Of a stretch of DNA of 64,000 nucleotides, positions 52,059 through 60,200 are shown piece by piece; position 1 is the stretch's first letter; each line of letters begins with the position of its first letter. The notes beneath the pieces were generated by a model. The model was not told where the DNA came from and did not search any database. It saw nothing but the letters and a program-made list of their open reading frames with translations. The position numbers were made by a program, and so were the translations under genes. The DNA comes from JAGXLC01 sp041686375 (GTDB lineage: Bacteria; Bacteroidota; Bacteroidia; Bacteroidales; UBA12077), in assembly GCA_041686375.1 (NCBI GenBank), contig JAWLEB010000015.1:1-64000 (forward strand), given 5' to 3'.

Positions 52059-53609
52059 TTATTCTTCAATCTCTTCCTGTCTCCAGGAGAAGAAAGAATA
52101 CTGGAAGAAATCGTAAGCATCTGAACTCTTGATTTTCAGGAGGACTTTATATTTTAACATCCATTTAAGCCTTTCAGAATAAATTCCATTTTTCAAATAA
52201 CCGGCAATGTATGGATGTGTCTTAAGTAACAGATATCTATACCCCAATTCTTTTACCAGGAACTTAAGATGGTTTTCAATTTCATCGACAAACAAGACAG
52301 CAGGCCGTACTTCACCGGTACCGCCACAGGCAGGGCATTTTTCTACAGTCTGGATATTCATTTCTGGTCTTACCCTTTGCCGGGTAATTTGCATCAATCC
52401 AAATTTGGTCAGTGGCAGAATGTTATGTTTTGTTCTATCGGCAGCCATCTCCTCTTTCATTTTCTCAAAGAGCTTCTGCTTATTTTCATAGGAATTCATA
52501 TCAATAAAATCGACCACAATAATTCCGCCCATATCCCGTAATCTCAGTTGCCGGGCAATCTCCTTAGCAGCGGCAAGGTTTACTTCCAGTGCGTTTGTTT
52601 CCTGATCTTTACCCAATTTGGATCGATTTCCACTATTTACATCTATAGAGTGGAGCGCTTCGGTATGTTCAATAATGAGGTATGCCCCATTTTTAAATGA
52701 AACCGTTCTTCCAAAAAGGCCTTTAATTTGTTTCGAGACATTAAATTGATCAAATATCGGATTAGCGCCTTCATATAGCTTTACAATTCCCCGTTTTTCA
52801 GGAGCTATAGTTTTAATATAATCCCTTATCTCATGATAAAACGCAACATCATTGACATAAATGTGCGAGAAAGATACATTCAAAATATCTCTTAAAAGTG
52901 CTGATGTCCGGTCTAACTCACTCAATACTAGCTTTGGAACATTGCTGTCTGTCAATCTCGAAAAGGCCGACTCCCATTTTTTAAGCAAACCTCTTAACTC
53001 TTCATCTAACACAGCCACTCTTTTACCTTCAGCCACTGTACGGATAATAATTCCATAATTCTTAGGCTTAATGCTTTTTATGAGCCGCTTCAACCTTTTT
53101 CTCTCATCTTCAGACTGTATTTTCTGGGATATTGAAATTTTATCTGAGAATGGGATAAGGACAAGATTCCTTCCGGCCAATGAAATTTCGGAACTAAGGC
53201 GTGGCCCTTTTGTGGATATAGGCTCTTTGGAAATTTGAACAATGATCTTCTGTCCGTTAGAGAGAACATTGGAAATTTTCCCATGTTTATCAATATCTTG
53301 CTCCAGTTTCATCTTTTGGAGCGTAGGGGCCTTATTTTTTCTCTGTAGAGCAGTTTTAAGGAATTTATTGAGCGAGGTAAACTGGGGTCCTAGATCAAGG
53401 TAATGTAAGAATGCATCCCTAGAATATCCAACATCAACGAAAGCAGCATTAAGTCCGGGGATTATACGTTTAACCCTACCAAGATAAACATCACCAACTG
53501 CGAATTTAGGATTTCTTTTTTCCTTTATTAATTCAACCAGTTGTTTATCTTCAAGCAAAGCTATTACTATCTCATTGGAAGTTACATCAATTACTAACTC
53601 AGAAACCAC
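52059..53609 (-). CDS. rng: ribonuclease G/E family protein
   Basis: 516 residues starting at GTG 53609 (the nearby upstream ATG is out of frame). Order: N-terminal S1 domain (about 35-125, KFAVGDVYLGRVKRIIPGLNAAFVDVG), a catalytic region with IVVDFIDM (about 362-369) and the zinc-link motif CPACGGTGEV (about 428-437). The protein is RNase G-like in length, without the long C-terminal degradosome tail of RNase E. It cleaves single-stranded AU-rich RNA in rRNA maturation and mRNA decay. It is followed upstream by the small basic protein, HU and, divergently, mutY. Confidence 0.95.
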   Translation of the reverse strand: MVSELVIDVTSNEIVIALLEDKQLVELIKEKRNPKFAVGDVYLGRVKRIIPGLNAAFVDVGYSRDAFLHYLDLGPQFTSLNKFLKTALQRKNKAPTLQKMKLEQDIDKHGKISNVLSNGQKIIVQISKEPISTKGPRLSSEISLAGRNLVLIPFSDKISISQKIQSEDERKRLKRLIKSIKPKNYGIIIRTVAEGKRVAVLDEELRGLLKKWESAFSRLTDSNVPKLVLSELDRTSALLRDILNVSFSHIYVNDVAFYHEIRDYIKTIAPEKRGIVKLYEGANPIFDQFNVSKQIKGLFGRTVSFKNGAYLIIEHTEALHSIDVNSGNRSKLGKDQETNALEVNLAAAKEIARQLRLRDMGGIIVVDFIDMNSYENKQKLFEKMKEEMAADRTKHNILPLTKFGLMQITRQRVRPEMNIQTVEKCPACGGTGEVRPAVLFVDEIENHLKFLVKELGYRYLLLKTHPYIAGYLKNGIYSERLKWMLKYKVLLKIKSSDAYDFFQYSFFSWRQEEIEE

Positions 53610-53668
53610 GTCTCATCTTCCTAATTTTAGTTTCATTAAAATCAAATTTACACCTACAGGAGCATGCC

Positions 53669-53699
53669 GCACCTCTAAGTTTAAATTTCATTTGTCTAT
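53669..53699. other. AT-rich stretch between RNase G and the small basic gene
   Basis: No gene. It is the last part of the 221-base gap 53610-53830 before the hairpin at 53769; I see no firm promoter match for rng here. Confidence 0.2.
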
Positions 53700-53768
53700 T
53701 CTTCAACTCATAGGCCTTATGGCTGTTCACAAAAGTAAATTCTTTGTAATGAAGGCGGAGAACAACTT

Positions 53769-53809
53769 CCCCTGATAACACAATCAAATCTTGATTAGTT
53801 TATCAGGGG
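53769..53809 (-). terminator. two-tier hairpin after the small basic protein gene
   Basis: CCCCTGATAA (53769-53778) pairs with TTATCAGGGG (53800-53809), and inside it AATCAA (53782-53787) pairs with TTGATT (53791-53796). On the - strand it lies 22 bases after the stop of the 30-residue gene and can separate it from rng. Confidence 0.7.
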
Positions 53810-53830
53810 TGTTCTATAAACCAATAAGAA

Positions 53831-53923
53831 TTATTTCTTCTTCTTATGTCTGTTTTTACGTAAGCGTTTTTTTCGCTTATGGGTAGCCATTTTATGTCTC
53901 TTTCTCTTCTTCCCGCTTGGCAT
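53831..53923 (-). CDS. 30-residue basic protein, AURKAIP1/COX24-like (ribosomal small subunit)
   Basis: A complete ORF of 30 codons, too short for most gene finders: MPSGKKRKRHKMATHKRKKR and then LRKNRHKKKK. About two thirds of its residues are Lys, Arg or His. The sequence matches the AURKAIP1/COX24 (DUF1713) type, the bacterial counterpart of mitochondrial small-subunit protein mS38 and of mycobacterial bS22, so it is most likely a component of the 30S ribosome. That placement rests on family resemblance; the sequence itself shows only the charge and motif. It lies between HU and rng and is conserved there in Bacteroidota. Confidence 0.85.
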   Translation of the reverse strand: MPSGKKRKRHKMATHKRKKRLRKNRHKKKK

Positions 53924-53971
53924 ATCTAATTCCTGATTTTAAATGAAAGATTTTAAAAAATATGTTTCCGC

Positions 53972-54256
53972 TTATCTAACGTTATTCTTCACCTTGTTCA
54001 CGAATTTCTTGGATGGCCTGAATGAAGGAATATAATGCTCAGGTATAACAATAGTAGTGTTTTTAGAAATATTCCTTGCCTTCTTCTCGGCACGTTTCTT
54101 AACAATAAAACTACCAAAACCTCTAAGATAAACGTTTTGATTATTGGTTAAAGAATCTTTAACCGTTTCCATGAACGCTTCAACTGTTTTCTGAACAGTT
54201 ACTTTTTCTATACCGGTTTTTTGAGCAATTTCGTTTACGATATCTGCTTTTGTCAT
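53972..54256 (-). CDS. hup: HU-family DNA-binding protein
   Basis: 94 residues. MTKADIVNEIAQKTGIEKVTV, LRGFGSFIVKKRAEKKARN (about 44-62) and the DNA-contact arm with IPEHYIPSFRPSKKF are the HU/IHF plan, close in length to HU (90). It bends and compacts DNA. A TATATTTG -7-like box lies upstream on the - strand (54319-54312). Confidence 0.95.
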   Translation of the reverse strand: MTKADIVNEIAQKTGIEKVTVQKTVEAFMETVKDSLTNNQNVYLRGFGSFIVKKRAEKKARNISKNTTIVIPEHYIPSFRPSKKFVNKVKNNVR

Positions 54257-54311
54257 GTTACAAAAAATTTAATTATCAATATTTTACAATACTTATTTCT
54301 ACATTGGGTTG

Positions 54312-54319
54312 CAAATATA
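54312..54319 (-). promoter_or_regulatory. -7 element for the HU gene
   Basis: On the - strand TATATTTG fits TAnnTTTG, about 55 bases before the ATG at 54256. No good -33 TTTG is seen at 19 bases. The box lies in the gap shared with the divergent mutY. Confidence 0.4.
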
Positions 54320-54363
54320 AAGCAATTATTTTTATTAAAGAAATAGAAATCGATTAAATTTGT

Positions 54364-55452
54364 ATGAAAAGAAATCTAAACTACTCTTTATCAACAAAAA
54401 TGAATATCACCTATGTATTAGACCGCTGGTATGATGAGAATAGCAGAGAACTGCCATGGAGAAATACAAATGACCCATATAAAATTTGGGTTTCAGAAAT
54501 TATTTTACAGCAAACTCGCGTAAATCAAGGACTAGAATACTACAAAAATTTTATTAAAAAATTTCCTGATGTTCATGCCCTTGGCAAATCATCCCTTGAT
54601 GAAATCCTAAAAGTCTGGCAAGGGCTGGGATACTACAATAGAGCAAAACACATGCATGAAACGTCAAAAATTATTGACCAAGCAAGGAACGGTAAGTTTC
54701 CGTCAAATTATAAAGAACTCCTAAAACTCAAAGGAATAGGAGAATATACAGCAGCTGCCATAGCATCTTTTGCTTTTAATGAGCCTATTGCTACAATAGA
54801 CGGAAATATACAACGATTTATAACAAGGCTTTACGGTATAGATGCTCCGGTAAATTCTCGTCAAGGCAAAAAAAGAATACAAGAATTATCTGCAAATCTC
54901 TTAAACAAAAACAACCCGGGAAAACATAATCAAGCCATGATTGAATTTGGAGCAATTCATTGCAAGCCCAAACAACCTAAATGTAATGAATGCCCCTTCC
55001 ATAGCATTTGTGTGGCTTATCAGAAAAATTTAATCCACCAATTGCCGGTAAAAAGTCAAACCCCAAAAAAAACAAACAGATATTTCAATTTTTTAATTAT
55101 CAGGCACAGGAATAAGGTATTTCTGGAAAAAAGAAATAGTAAAAACATCTGGAAGAATCTTTATCAATTTCCGTTGATTGAGAGCTCCGAAAGGGAGGAA
55201 ATCGCCCAGATTATGCAAACCGATAAATGGAAACAAATTTTCAGCGACATTCAACCTGATAGTATTGATGAATTTAAAGAATATAAGCATGTTCTCACCC
55301 ATCAGAACCTGTATGCCCGGTTCTACCTGATTAAAACCCGGACTATATCTGAATATCTAAAACAAAATTTTATAGAAATAAACTTAAGCATGCTCAATAA
55401 ATACCCAATTCCCCGACTCATTGAGAGATTTCTTGAAGAGGAAAAAATATGA
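54364..55452 (+). CDS. mutY: A/G-specific adenine glycosylase MutY
   Basis: 362 residues. LPWRNTNDPYKIWVSEIILQQTRV (about 30-53), helix-hairpin-helix LLKLKGIGEYTAAAIASFAF (about 118-138) with catalytic Asp in TIDGNIQRF, the [4Fe-4S] motif C-x6-C-x2-C-x5-C (CKPKQPKCNECPFHSIC, about 201-217), and a C-terminal NUDIX-like domain for 8-oxoG recognition. It removes A opposite 8-oxoG. A TAAATTTG sits at 54355-54362; if it is a real -7 box, the ATG at 54364 would be upstream of the RNA start and the true start would be 54400 (MNITYVLDRWY), which begins the family homology. Confidence 0.95.
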   Translation: MKRNLNYSLSTKMNITYVLDRWYDENSRELPWRNTNDPYKIWVSEIILQQTRVNQGLEYYKNFIKKFPDVHALGKSSLDEILKVWQGLGYYNRAKHMHETSKIIDQARNGKFPSNYKELLKLKGIGEYTAAAIASFAFNEPIATIDGNIQRFITRLYGIDAPVNSRQGKKRIQELSANLLNKNNPGKHNQAMIEFGAIHCKPKQPKCNECPFHSICVAYQKNLIHQLPVKSQTPKKTNRYFNFLIIRHRNKVFLEKRNSKNIWKNLYQFPLIESSEREEIAQIMQTDKWKQIFSDIQPDSIDEFKEYKHVLTHQNLYARFYLIKTRTISEYLKQNFIEINLSMLNKYPIPRLIERFLEEEKI

Positions 55453-55595
55453 TAAAATGATTATTTTAATTATGGTAGGCTCGGTAAACGTTTGAAGCAA
55501 AAATAACTAAATTATTTCCACAATTAAAAAATTTGCAAATAATCAAAAATTTGTAATTTTACGATAATTTATTAACCTTAAAATTTATTTTTATT

Positions 55596-56042
55596 ATGGG
55601 AATTAACAGAGGTGTAAACAAAGTTATTTTAATTGGTAATGTAGGTAAAGACCCTGAGGTAAAACACTTGGACAATGGAAATGTGATGGCAAAATTTCCG
55701 TTAGCCACAAGTGAAGTCTATAAAAACAAGGAAAATGAAAAAGTGACCTCCACAGAATGGCACAATATTATCATTTTCAGTCGCCTGGCAGAAATTGTTG
55801 AAAAATATGTAAAAAAAGGCGATGCTTTATACCTTGAAGGGCGAATAAGAACCAGGTCTTATGAAGACAAAGATGGTGTTAAAAAGTACATTGCAGAGAT
55901 AATTGCGAATAATATGCAGATGCTTGGAGGAAGCAAAGGCGATAATAATACCTCAGGCGAAAGTAATCAATCTGCAAATGAAGAAAAAACTGAATCGTCT
56001 TCAACAGCAATACCTGATGAAGGAGACGATCTCCCGTTTTAG
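55596..56042 (+). CDS. ssb: single-stranded DNA-binding protein
   Basis: 148 residues: OB-fold starting MGINRGVNKVILIGNVGKDPEV (about 1-22), STEWHNIIIFSRLAEIVEKYVKKGDALYLEGRIRTRSYEDKDG (about 50-93), and a disordered acidic tail ending EGDDLPF, the conserved tip that binds partner proteins. The place between mutY and gldE is conserved in Bacteroidota. It shares its strand with mutY (143-base gap) and may have its own promoter. Confidence 0.98.
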   Translation: MGINRGVNKVILIGNVGKDPEVKHLDNGNVMAKFPLATSEVYKNKENEKVTSTEWHNIIIFSRLAEIVEKYVKKGDALYLEGRIRTRSYEDKDGVKKYIAEIIANNMQMLGGSKGDNNTSGESNQSANEEKTESSSTAIPDEGDDLPF

Positions 56043-56074
56043 AGAACAATAAACTAAACCTATAATAAGCAACT

Positions 56075-57391
56075 TTGGACACGACAGAACCATTTCAACA
56101 TTTTGGCAGTATGATGTCCCGGATTAGTTACGATGCTATTACGGGAGAGTCAATTTCAATGCTTGCAATAGGTTTGTTCGTATTAGGCATCCTGGCTCTG
56201 GTTGCTGGAGCCGAGGATGCTTTTTTTTCGATCATACCAGCAAAATTGAAAGAACTGAAAAAGAATCTTGATTCAAAAAACAACAAAATTGTAACCCTTC
56301 TTGAAAGTCCTCAATATTTTAAGGCTACAGTCATAATTCTTAAAAATCTTCTTTACGCAGGCATTTTTATCATCTGGGGTTTTATCTTTGGTTTTATAGC
56401 GGATGTACAAAACTACTCAGCTATAATATTTCTTGGTCAAATAGCTTCAATAGCTGTAATGATCGTTTTCTTCAAAGATATTTTACCGCAACTCTTCCTT
56501 CCCAAAAACAAACTTGACTTTGCCAGGAGAATAGTCAGTATTTTCCTCGCTATTCACAAATTTTTCATGCCTTTGAGCTTATTTCTTGTCAATTCTACTT
56601 CAATAGTAACCAGAAAATTACTTAAAAGAAAAAAAATAACGTTGGATGAATTATCTGAAGCATTAAGCCTTTCTTCCGAAGAAATTAACGAAGATGAAAA
56701 TATTTTACGTGGCATCATTAAATTTGGAAACATTGATGCTAAGGAAATCATGAAATCAAGAATTGATGTAATAGCCGTTGACATCAATACAGAGTTTGAT
56801 AAATTAATAAATATCATTATAGATTCCGGGCACTCAAGAATTCCTGTGTATGAAGAAAGTTTTGATAATGTTAAAGGAATTCTTTATATCAAGGATTTAT
56901 TGCCATACATGCAGAAAAAGGAAGATTTCAGTTGGCAATCATTACTACGCCCTCCTTATTTTGTGCCTGAAACAAAAAAAATTAATGGACTCCTCAAAGA
57001 ATTTCAGGACAATAAAATACATCTTGCCATAGTTATTGACGAATACGGAGGAACTTATGGTATAGTAACCCTGGAAGACATTCTTGAAGAAATTGTTGGA
57101 GAAATAACCGACGAATCAGATACAGACGAAGTTTATTATTCCAAAATTGATAATCAAACTTACATTTTTGAAGGAAAAATCCTTCTTAATGATTTTTATA
57201 AAATACTGAATATCAACGACGATTTTTTCAAAGATATTAAAGGGGATGCCGATACGATAGCTGGAGTAATCCTGGAACTTAAAGGGGAGATCCCCAGGAA
57301 AAATGAAGTCATACAATATAAAAACCTTACCTTTGAAATTGAATCTTCTGATAAAAGGAGAATCAAAAAAGTCAAGGTATCCATAAACTAA
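56075..57391 (+). CDS. gldE: gliding motility protein GldE (CNNM/CBS type)
   Basis: 438 residues from TTG 56075; ATG 56111 (MSRISYDA or the Met before it) is the alternative. Hydrophobic segments about 30-55, 85-110 and 115-140 make the CNNM membrane domain. A pair of CBS domains (about 205-330, with IPVYEESFDNVKGILYIKDL and AIVIDEYGGTYGIVTLEDILEEIVGEI) and a C-terminal CorC/HlyC domain follow. GldE supports gliding and T9SS function, probably by stabilising GldD. It lies between ssb and gldD, as in Flavobacterium. Confidence 0.9.
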   Translation: MDTTEPFQHFGSMMSRISYDAITGESISMLAIGLFVLGILALVAGAEDAFFSIIPAKLKELKKNLDSKNNKIVTLLESPQYFKATVIILKNLLYAGIFIIWGFIFGFIADVQNYSAIIFLGQIASIAVMIVFFKDILPQLFLPKNKLDFARRIVSIFLAIHKFFMPLSLFLVNSTSIVTRKLLKRKKITLDELSEALSLSSEEINEDENILRGIIKFGNIDAKEIMKSRIDVIAVDINTEFDKLINIIIDSGHSRIPVYEESFDNVKGILYIKDLLPYMQKKEDFSWQSLLRPPYFVPETKKINGLLKEFQDNKIHLAIVIDEYGGTYGIVTLEDILEEIVGEITDESDTDEVYYSKIDNQTYIFEGKILLNDFYKILNINDDFFKDIKGDADTIAGVILELKGEIPRKNEVIQYKNLTFEIESSDKRRIKKVKVSIN

Positions 57392-57403
57392 AACATTCCT
57401 GTC

Positions 57404-58006
57404 ATGCTGAAGATTGATCATCAAACTACCGCTTTCTTAATATCTGCACTGATCGGGATACTATTGATCGCATCCTGTAAAACCAGAAGTAGTCAAACCC
57501 CTAAACCCAAAGGATATCACAGAATAGATTTCCCCAAAAAAACATACACTCAGTTTGAAAGTGGATGTTCATATACATTTGAATATCCGGAATATTCAGA
57601 AATTATTTCAGATCCAGAAAATACAGGGAATGATTGCTGGCTCAATGTATACTACCCTGATTTCGAAGGAAATATTCACATCAGTTATAAAGAAATTAAC
57701 GGCAATTTGGATACCTTTACGGAAGATTCCCGTACGCTTGTATATAAACATACAGTAAAAGCAGAATCAATTCAAGAACAATCCTATGAATCTTCTGAAC
57801 GGAAAGTTTACGGCATTTTATACAAGCTCGAAGGGAATGTAGCATCACCCATGCAATTTTTCGTGACAGACAGTACAGAACATTTTATAAGAGGTTCATT
57901 ATACTTTAACACAGAACCCAATAAAGACTCATTAGCTCCAGTCATTGAATTTGTTCAGAAAGACATCAGACATTTAATAGAAACGCTTGAATGGAAAAAT
58001 AAATAA
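57404..58006 (+). CDS. gldD: gliding motility lipoprotein GldD
   Basis: 200 residues with lipobox IASC (Cys25). PKPKGYHRIDFPKKTY (about 33-48) and CSYTFEYPEYSEI (about 55-67), TGNDCWLNVYYPDFEGNIHISYKEI (about 73-97) are diagnostic for GldD. The lipoprotein is needed for gliding and T9SS secretion; its exact biochemical role is unknown. The gene follows gldE by 12 bases and is followed directly by the phosphopantetheinyl transferase gene. Confidence 0.95.
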   Translation: MLKIDHQTTAFLISALIGILLIASCKTRSSQTPKPKGYHRIDFPKKTYTQFESGCSYTFEYPEYSEIISDPENTGNDCWLNVYYPDFEGNIHISYKEINGNLDTFTEDSRTLVYKHTVKAESIQEQSYESSERKVYGILYKLEGNVASPMQFFVTDSTEHFIRGSLYFNTEPNKDSLAPVIEFVQKDIRHLIETLEWKNK

Positions 58007-58013
58007 AAGGCAT

Positions 58014-58649
58014 ATGGGGATTATAATTGACAAAAAAGTCAATGCTGAATGTCGGCTGGGAGTTTGGCAAATAGAAGAAGACTATAACTATCTGTTTTCA
58101 CAGTTAAATTTAAACCCAAATGACATAAAAACTGTTGAAAACTTTAAAAGCCATACACGTAAGCTTGAATGGTTAAGTGTCAGACTCCTCCTGAAAAAAC
58201 TTACCAAGCGTAACATTCATATTATATACAATGGAAACAGAAAACCATTTCTCTCTGACAAATCACAAAATATAAGCATTTCACATTCTGAAAATTATAC
58301 AGCCGTATTGTTATGTGACCAGAATCATAGCGCAGGGATTGATGTAGAAAAAATGAAATCAAAAATCGAATACATTGCGCATAAATTTCTATCAGATAAA
58401 GAAATATTAAATATCAATGATAAGAAAAAAATATATCACATGTATCTCCATTGGTGCGCAAAAGAAGCATTATACAAGTTATGTGATAAAAAAGAACTTA
58501 GTTTTAAAAATAATATAACAATAGAACCATTTATTCCCGAATCAAAAGGAAAAATTTATGGCAAGGTAATTAGTAAAAAAATTAATATTCGCGTAAAATT
58601 ACATTATTTTTGTCTGGATAATTTTTCTTTCGTATGGTGCTGTAAATAA
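58014..58649 (+). CDS. 4'-phosphopantetheinyl transferase superfamily protein
   Basis: 211 residues from ATG 58014, which has an AAAAGG 6-11 bases ahead and follows the gldD stop; the in-frame ATG at 57987 lies inside gldD. ISISHSENYTAVLLC, GIDVEKMKSKIEYIAHKFLSDKE (Mg-binding ID.E, about 103-110) and WCAKEALYKL (about 146-155) are the Sfp/AcpS-type motifs. It attaches the pantetheine arm to carrier proteins. The position after gldD is common in Bacteroidota. Which carrier protein it serves cannot be said. Confidence 0.88.
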   Translation: MGIIIDKKVNAECRLGVWQIEEDYNYLFSQLNLNPNDIKTVENFKSHTRKLEWLSVRLLLKKLTKRNIHIIYNGNRKPFLSDKSQNISISHSENYTAVLLCDQNHSAGIDVEKMKSKIEYIAHKFLSDKEILNINDKKKIYHMYLHWCAKEALYKLCDKKELSFKNNITIEPFIPESKGKIYGKVISKKINIRVKLHYFCLDNFSFVWCCK

Positions 58650-58658
58650 TAATTGTCA

Positions 58659-59381
58659 ATGATCTATTCAAAAATCAATTCTGAAGAAAAAAAAATTGCT
58701 GTTCTTATCGATCCTGAAAATTACAGTAGCAGATCATTAAAAGACATTATTGATGCAGCTAACAACAATCCGGTTGACTTTATTATGGTTGGTGGTAGTA
58801 TATTAAGCCATTCTATTGATGCAACAGTAAAATCCATTAAAGAGCAGACGAAAATCCCCGTAGTTTTATTCCCGGGAAATATGATACAAATCAGCACCCA
58901 TGCTGATGGGATACTTCTGCTTTCATTAATTTCAGGAAGGAATCCCGACTTATTAATAGGAAACCATGTGTTGGTATCTAAAATGCTAAAAAATAGTAAC
59001 ATGGAAATTATTCCAACAGGTTACATTCTGGTAAACAGTGGAAATGTGAGTTCAGTAGAATATATAAGCAATACAAAGCCCATTCCTGCAGATAAAACAG
59101 AAATAATAGTTTCGACAGCTATAGCTGGCCAGTTGCTGGGTCATAAAGCCATTTACCTTGAGGCGGGTAGTGGAGCAAAAAATGCAATAAGTGCAAATGC
59201 TATAAAAAATGTTAAAGAAAATATTGACATTCCGCTCATTGTAGGAGGTGGCTTAAAAACCTCAAAAGATATAGAACATATACTCAGGGCAGGAGCAGAT
59301 TTGATTGTCATTGGCAATATCCTTGAAGAAGATCCAGGTAGGCTGCGCAGTTTAACCCATATTGCCAAAAACAACAAATAA
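58659..59381 (+). CDS. geranylgeranylglyceryl/heptaprenylglyceryl phosphate synthase
   Basis: 240 residues from ATG 58659. Sequence DFIMVGGSILSHSID, VVLFPGNMIQISTHADGILLLSLISGRNPDLLIGNHV (about 69-105), AIYLEAGSGAKNAI and IVGGGLKTSKDI plus AGADLIVIGNI form the GGGPS TIM-barrel pattern, including the phosphate-binding GG loop. GGGPS joins a prenyl chain to glycerol-1-phosphate, the first step of archaeal ether lipids; FCB-group bacteria are known to carry homologues. Chain length and lipid fate here are unknown. It probably shares a transcript with gldD and the PPTase. Confidence 0.92.
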   Translation: MIYSKINSEEKKIAVLIDPENYSSRSLKDIIDAANNNPVDFIMVGGSILSHSIDATVKSIKEQTKIPVVLFPGNMIQISTHADGILLLSLISGRNPDLLIGNHVLVSKMLKNSNMEIIPTGYILVNSGNVSSVEYISNTKPIPADKTEIIVSTAIAGQLLGHKAIYLEAGSGAKNAISANAIKNVKENIDIPLIVGGGLKTSKDIEHILRAGADLIVIGNILEEDPGRLRSLTHIAKNNK

Positions 59382-59503
59382 AAAAATAAAAGAAAGCCTT
59401 CAAAAAAAAACAATAATCAATTAAACTTTTCCGTTAGGAAACTATCTTATACTTATAATATCATTTGTAACTATAAGGTTAAATTATAAAAAGTGTTAGT
59501 AAC

Positions 59504-60046
59504 ATGAGTAACTCATATTGGGATGAAAAATGGGCGCCGCTCCAATTCGAAGGCCTTGCAAAAGACGAGAAATATGAAATCTCGAATTACGGGCGTATTA
59601 AAAGCTATAAGGTAAACAAAAAGGAAGGCAACATTATCAATGGTGCTCTTCTTAAAGGTTATAAGGTATTAAACGTTAAACTGGATAGTGGGAAAAGGAC
59701 AACAAAATACGTCCATAAACTGGTTGCAGAGTACTTTCTGGAAAAAGACAGCGAATTACAGGAACATGTAATACATTTAGACTTTGATAAGTCTAACAAT
59801 TATTACAAAAACCTCAAATGGGTGACAAAAGAAACAATGTTTGAGCATCAGAAGATTAATCCGAACTATAAGAGAGGTACAATAAATTACTCTAAACTTA
59901 CAGAAACCGATGTTATCCGGTTAAAGAAAAAATTAAAAAGAGGCAAAAATAAATTGTACAAACTCGCCAAAGAATTTGGCATTACTCACACACAACTCAA
60001 TCGTATTCGCTCCGGTGAAAACTGGGGACATGTGAAAATAGATTAA
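59504..60046 (+). CDS. NUMOD4-type HNH-like protein, stand-alone
   Basis: 180 residues. The N-terminus WDEKWAPLQFEGLAKDEKYEISNYGRIKSYK matches NUMOD4; the middle LNVKLDSGKRTTKYVHKLVAEYFL and HVIHLDFDKSNNYYKNLKWVTKETM resembles an HNH_3 endonuclease core (VHKLV ... HLDFDKSNN..NLKW), with His in place of the usual catalytic set visible at HKLV and HLD. A helix-turn-helix-like end (KLAKEFGITHTQLNRIRSG) could bind DNA. Such proteins are homing endonucleases when inside introns or inteins, but here it is a normal free-standing gene with no intron seen. It may be a domesticated regulator. Confidence 0.7.
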   Translation: MSNSYWDEKWAPLQFEGLAKDEKYEISNYGRIKSYKVNKKEGNIINGALLKGYKVLNVKLDSGKRTTKYVHKLVAEYFLEKDSELQEHVIHLDFDKSNNYYKNLKWVTKETMFEHQKINPNYKRGTINYSKLTETDVIRLKKKLKRGKNKLYKLAKEFGITHTQLNRIRSGENWGHVKID

Positions 60047-60130
60047 TTAATAGTATTGTTCCAAAGAGCTCCATTTTTCATGTGTTAATACATTGGATTT
60101 AGTATAATAAATTTAATACACCAGGAATAT

Positions 60131-60172
60131 TAATCAAAAAGAGGTTGCAGTACTGCAGCCTCTTTTTGATTA
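60131..60172. terminator. 42-bp near-perfect palindromic terminator
   Basis: Two 21-base arms (60131-60151 and 60152-60172) pair with a single G-U and no spacer; the core GAGGTTGCAGT/ACTGCAGCCTC is flanked by A and T runs. It lies between the converging NUMOD4 and LytTR genes. Confidence 0.9.
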
Positions 60173-60200
60173 ATAGTAAACAAAGTTGTCGGAATGCAAA

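Noticed and set aside
51911..52124. Overlapping 69-codon frames on both strands downstream of RNase G
   Set aside because: They overlap each other and the RNase G end, are low in complexity and show no start signal; likely chance.
59504..60046. Group I intron or intein around the NUMOD4 gene
   Set aside because: No split host gene or intron-like structure flanks it; the neighbours are intact.
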